Origin: Verrucomicrobiales bacterium
GTDB taxonomy: Bacteria > Verrucomicrobiota > Verrucomicrobiia > Verrucomicrobiales > DEV007
Assembly: GCA_016795385.1 (NCBI GenBank)
Contig: JAEUHI010000079.1
Coordinates: 1 to 64,000 of the forward strand
DNA length: 64,000 nucleotides
Direction: 5' to 3'
The notes below the pieces were generated by a model. The model was not told the origin of the DNA. It did not search any database and saw only the letters and a program-made list of their open reading frames with translations. Positions 61,385 through 64,000 of this stretch are shown one piece after another (the stretch's first letter is position 1; every line of letters starts with the position of its first letter). Both the position numbers and the translations under genes were made by a program.

Positions 61385-61512
61385 TGTGTCTCGGGGTTGG
61401 CCTCCGGCAATTCTCAAATTTGCGAATTGTGGAGAATACGAGAATCATATTCGATTAAAACCGTAATTCCAGTAAAAAATTCGAGTTTTCAGAATTCGAG
61501 AACGGATTTTCC
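61385..61512. promoter_or_regulatory. AT-rich divergent intergenic segment
   Basis: This part of the gap is much richer in A+T than its surroundings and contains ATTCTC...GAGAAT inverted halves and two copies of AATTCGAG (around 61477 and 61494). It lies between divergent genes and is the likeliest regulatory region there, but no single promoter is clear. Confidence 0.35.
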
Positions 61513-61572
61513 GTGCACCGATGGGCCAATCACGGGGTTTTGCTGACTCGATTCAACCCTCTTCAGTCTCCC

Positions 61573-63324
61573 ATGCGACCCTCTTGGCTCACGTTCTTCG
61601 TCGGTTTGGTCCTCTTCGCCGCTCCCCTTCGCGCGGAGATTTCTCTCCCCGCGTTTTTCAGCGACGGCATGATCCTGCAACGCGACCGCGAAGCCGCGAT
61701 CTGGGGCAAAGCGGAGGCGGGAGCGGAAATCACGGTTTCCTTCAAGGGACAAACGGCAAAGGCCAAAGCGGGCGACGACGGGAAATGGCAGGCCGCGATC
61801 CCGACCGGAGCCGCCGATGCGATGGGCGCGCCGCTCATCGTGAAGTCTGGCGATGAATCGGTCGAGATCCGGGACGTCCTCGTCGGCGAAGTGTGGTTCG
61901 CCTCGGGACAGTCGAACATGTATTTCCCGATGAGCCGCGTCGAAGCCTACGCCGATCTCGTGCAGGCGACGAATCTGCCGGGCCTGCGGTTCTTCAACGC
62001 TCCCCTCGTCACCGCGGTCGAGCCGCAGGACGACATCGCCGGTGAGTGGGTCGCCGCGACGCCGGAAACCGTGCCCGGTTGCTCGGCGGTGGCCTTCTTC
62101 TTCGCCCGCAAACTGCACCTCGATCTCGGCATCCCCGTCGGAGTCATCAAGTCGGCGTGGGGCGGAAAACCGGTCGAGACCTTCACGAGCCGCGAGGCGC
62201 TCAACACCTTGCCGGGCACGAAGGCCCTCGTCGAGACCCTCCTCGCCGAGGACAAGGTCTACGATCACGCGACCGCCACCGCCGCCTACGAAAAGCGCCT
62301 CGCCGATTGGCAGGAGGCGATGAAAGCTTCGAAAGGCAAACCCGAAGCCGAGCGTCGCCGCCTTGGCAAAAAGCCGACCGCTCCGAAACGTCCGCTCGAT
62401 ACCGAAGGACGCCCCGGCGTCCTCTACAATGCGATGATCCATCCCTTCTCCGGCTACACGATGCGAGGCGCGATCTGGTATCAGGGCGAAGGCAATGCCA
62501 AAGCGGGAGCCGTCCCTTACGATCAGACCCTGCCCCTCATGATCCGCGATTGGCGGGAACGCTGGGGCGACGAGTTTTCCTTCTACTACGTGCAGCTCGC
62601 GAACTTCCGCCAGCCCTCCACCGCTCCCGGCACGCCCGACCCGTGGGCGCTCCTGCAGGATCGCATGCGCCTCGTCCTCGCGACGACGCCGAAGACGGGC
62701 ATGGCGATCATCAACGACACCGGCGAGGTCGACGACATCCATCCCAAAAACAAAAAAGATCCCGGCGAACGACTCGCCCTGTGGGCCCTCGCGAAGGATT
62801 ACGGAAAAGATCTCGTCGCCTACTCGGGACCGCTCTACCGCGCGGCCGAGGTGAAGGAAGGAGCGATCCGCATCACCTTCGATCAGTCGGGCAAAGGATT
62901 GAAATCCCGCGACGGCGGCGAGTTGAAACGCTTCGAGATCGCGGGCGAAGACCGGGTCTGGCATTGGGCCGAGGCGAAGATCGATGGCCCCGACGGCGTC
63001 CTCGTCAGCAGCACCGCGGTCGCCAAACCCGTCGCAGTGCGATACGCCTGGGCCTCGAATCCGGAAGGCGCGAATCTCGTCAACAGCGAGGGTCTGCCCG
63101 CCTCGGTCTTCCGCACCGATGATTGGAATGACGCCGAGGCCACTCCCGTCGATCCCGCCGCCGAAGCGGCGGCGGCCCGCCGTGCTCTCGGCGTGAAGAT
63201 CCGCGAACTCGCCGCGAAACGCGACGCCCACGAGCGCGGCAGCGAGGAATGGCGGAAGATCGCCGCCGAGATGAAGCCGCTCATGGAACAGCTGCAGGCT
63301 TCTTCGCCCGAAAAGGCGAAGTGA
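61573..63324 (+). CDS. Exported sialate O-acetylesterase (SGNH type)
   Basis: 583 residues with a signal peptide (cleaved near L-R-A-E). The N-terminal beta-domain F-F-S-D-G-M-I-L-Q-R-D is typical of this family. The SGNH nucleophile is S114 in F-A-S-G-Q-S-N-M; W-Y-Q-G-E-G-N is block III; the D-x-x-H pair is in V-D-D-I-H-P. It would remove acetyl groups from sialic or other acetylated sugars outside the cytoplasm. A helical coiled-coil-like tail (residues ~540-583) is added. ATG 61573 gives the signal peptide. Confidence 0.92.
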   Translation: MRPSWLTFFVGLVLFAAPLRAEISLPAFFSDGMILQRDREAAIWGKAEAGAEITVSFKGQTAKAKAGDDGKWQAAIPTGAADAMGAPLIVKSGDESVEIRDVLVGEVWFASGQSNMYFPMSRVEAYADLVQATNLPGLRFFNAPLVTAVEPQDDIAGEWVAATPETVPGCSAVAFFFARKLHLDLGIPVGVIKSAWGGKPVETFTSREALNTLPGTKALVETLLAEDKVYDHATATAAYEKRLADWQEAMKASKGKPEAERRRLGKKPTAPKRPLDTEGRPGVLYNAMIHPFSGYTMRGAIWYQGEGNAKAGAVPYDQTLPLMIRDWRERWGDEFSFYYVQLANFRQPSTAPGTPDPWALLQDRMRLVLATTPKTGMAIINDTGEVDDIHPKNKKDPGERLALWALAKDYGKDLVAYSGPLYRAAEVKEGAIRITFDQSGKGLKSRDGGELKRFEIAGEDRVWHWAEAKIDGPDGVLVSSTAVAKPVAVRYAWASNPEGANLVNSEGLPASVFRTDDWNDAEATPVDPAAEAAAARRALGVKIRELAAKRDAHERGSEEWRKIAAEMKPLMEQLQASSPEKAK

Positions 63325-63330
63325 GTTTCC

Positions 63331-64000
63331 TCATTTCTCCCCCGCCTCGATCACCGTCACCGCCCACCAGGGTCCCTCGGTGCGGCCGAGGGCGGCGCTC
63401 CAGAACCAGTTCGTCGCATCAGTCCATTGCCTCCCGGGATCCTTCACCTCGTGGAGCCGTTCGCGGACGCGGAAGCGGGTGCCGTCCGCCGACTTCGCCG
63501 ACCAGACCGACCAGCTTTCACCATTTCCGCACCTCAAATCGGGCTGTTCCTCAAGCTTGCAACCGGCGGCACGGAGGCAGTCGGCGCTGGAATGCAGTTT
63601 GCGCGTGGCACGCTCGACACGGCGGAGGATGAGACGCTTTGAGAACGGACCCTCGGCAGTGCGGAAGACGGCGATGGATCCGGGAAACGAGTCGGCGAAG
63701 GATTGTTCGTGTTTTGTCAGGGCCACGGGGATGAGGTCGCGCCCCTCCCACTGTGTCGGCCAAACCACCTCGGAGGAACGCGGACCGGCGGAGGCGGGCG
63801 CGGAGTCGAGAAAGGGAACTCCCGCCGCGGCGACGGCGGCGGCCGCAAGGAAGGCATAACCGGTCCGTCGGGGCAGCGGCGGAGAGAACGGCGATTCCTC
63901 CCGCGTCCGGGACAAGGGAATCCGCCGGTGCAGGGCGAAGAGTCCGGCCATCAGCAAAGCGAAGACGATCACGCCGATCCCGTCGTGGGTCCATTCGGGC
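63331..64000 (-). CDS. Exosortase-type membrane protein with EpsI-like C-terminal domain (5' end cut by window edge)
   Basis: The frame is open to the window edge, so only the C-terminal ~220 residues are visible. The first visible residues E-W-T-H-D-G-I-G-V-I-V-F match the conserved histidine helix of exosortases. A second membrane helix (A-F-L-A-A-A-A-V-A-A-A) is followed by a periplasmic domain with R-K-L-H-S-S-A-D-C-L-R-A-A-G, the C/H pattern of EpsI/DUF3485. The catalytic Cys and Arg are upstream, outside the window. Exosortases process PEP-CTERM-type sorting signals. Confidence 0.65.
   Translation of the reverse strand, partial: PEWTHDGIGVIVFALLMAGLFALHRRIPLSRTREESPFSPPLPRRTGYAFLAAAAVAAAGVPFLDSAPASAGPRSSEVVWPTQWEGRDLIPVALTKHEQSFADSFPGSIAVFRTAEGPFSKRLILRRVERATRKLHSSADCLRAAGCKLEEQPDLRCGNGESWSVWSAKSADGTRFRVRERLHEVKDPGRQWTDATNWFWSAALGRTEGPWWAVTVIEAGEK

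Noticed and set aside
1..64000. CRISPR array or rRNA operon
   Set aside because: No regularly spaced direct repeats and no rRNA-like segments were seen in the window.

Overview
The window looks like a chromosomal segment of a high-G+C (roughly 63 percent by eye) member of the Verrucomicrobia. This is an inference from gene content, not from a marker gene. It carries a planctomycete/verrucomicrobial-type c-type cytochrome, DUF1080, sulfatase plus formylglycine-generating enzyme, a sialate O-acetylesterase, Tat-exported hydrolases, an exosortase/EpsI-type protein and several beta-helix and beta-propeller exported proteins. Starts almost never have a Shine-Dalgarno sequence. They are usually preceded by short C/T-rich runs, and several genes have a plausible -10 box only 5-11 nt from the ATG.

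Layout. 1-7.2 kb is an accessory stretch of lower G+C: the right end of an IS3-family element, a 17-repeat WD40 protein whose 5' end has been cut by that element, a cpYpsA/SLOG-type putative molybdenum carrier and a Sel1-repeat lipo/secretory protein. 7.2-8.1 kb is almost empty apart from a 50-residue membrane peptide. 8.1-15.7 kb holds ileS-lspA-rhodanese, a fatty acid desaturase, two c-type cytochromes, RlpA, DUF4404, an EF-hand lipoprotein and tRNA-Phe. 15.9-25.2 kb holds a DUF1080 protein, hom and thrC separated by a PycTM-like membrane protein and a GH10-like protein, a Tat amidohydrolase, a class V aminotransferase and transaldolase. 25.3-35.8 kb holds an FG-GAP propeller protein, truA, two Tat metallophosphoesterases, an esterase, a GH26-like enzyme, an L,D-transpeptidase and a three-gene operon (radical SAM, DUF4130, membrane protein) of the DNA-repair-like linked pair. 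36-45.4 kb is a catabolic/secreted block: a serine hydrolase, FGE plus Cys-type sulfatase, a site-2 protease with CBS domains and two tandem beta-helix proteins. 45.4-56.7 kb holds a TMTC-like membrane TPR protein, a choice-of-anchor-D protein, an outer-membrane barrel, a GT2 plus UDP-xylose-synthase-like pair, a sugar isomerase-like Tat protein, a beta-lactamase-fold hydrolase and ppc. 56.7-64 kb holds a PIN toxin/small partner module, a tricorn-like S41 protease, a Cys-rich secreted protein, a sialate O-acetylesterase and a truncated exosortase/EpsI gene at the edge.

Metabolic links visible here are threonine biosynthesis (hom, thrC), anaplerosis (ppc), the non-oxidative pentose phosphate pathway (tal), and attack on sulfated, acetylated polysaccharide in the envelope or outside the cell (sulfatase, FGE, esterases, GH10/GH26-like, beta-helix proteins).

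The most unusual signal I see is not a gene. The 9-mer CCTGACAAA occurs exactly 11 times on the two strands, in several reading frames and at two stop codons, where base composition alone predicts about 0.3. That is the kind of pattern shown by DNA uptake, Chi-like or replication-orientation words. I found no CRISPR array, no rRNA and no complete, clearly recognisable defence operon.
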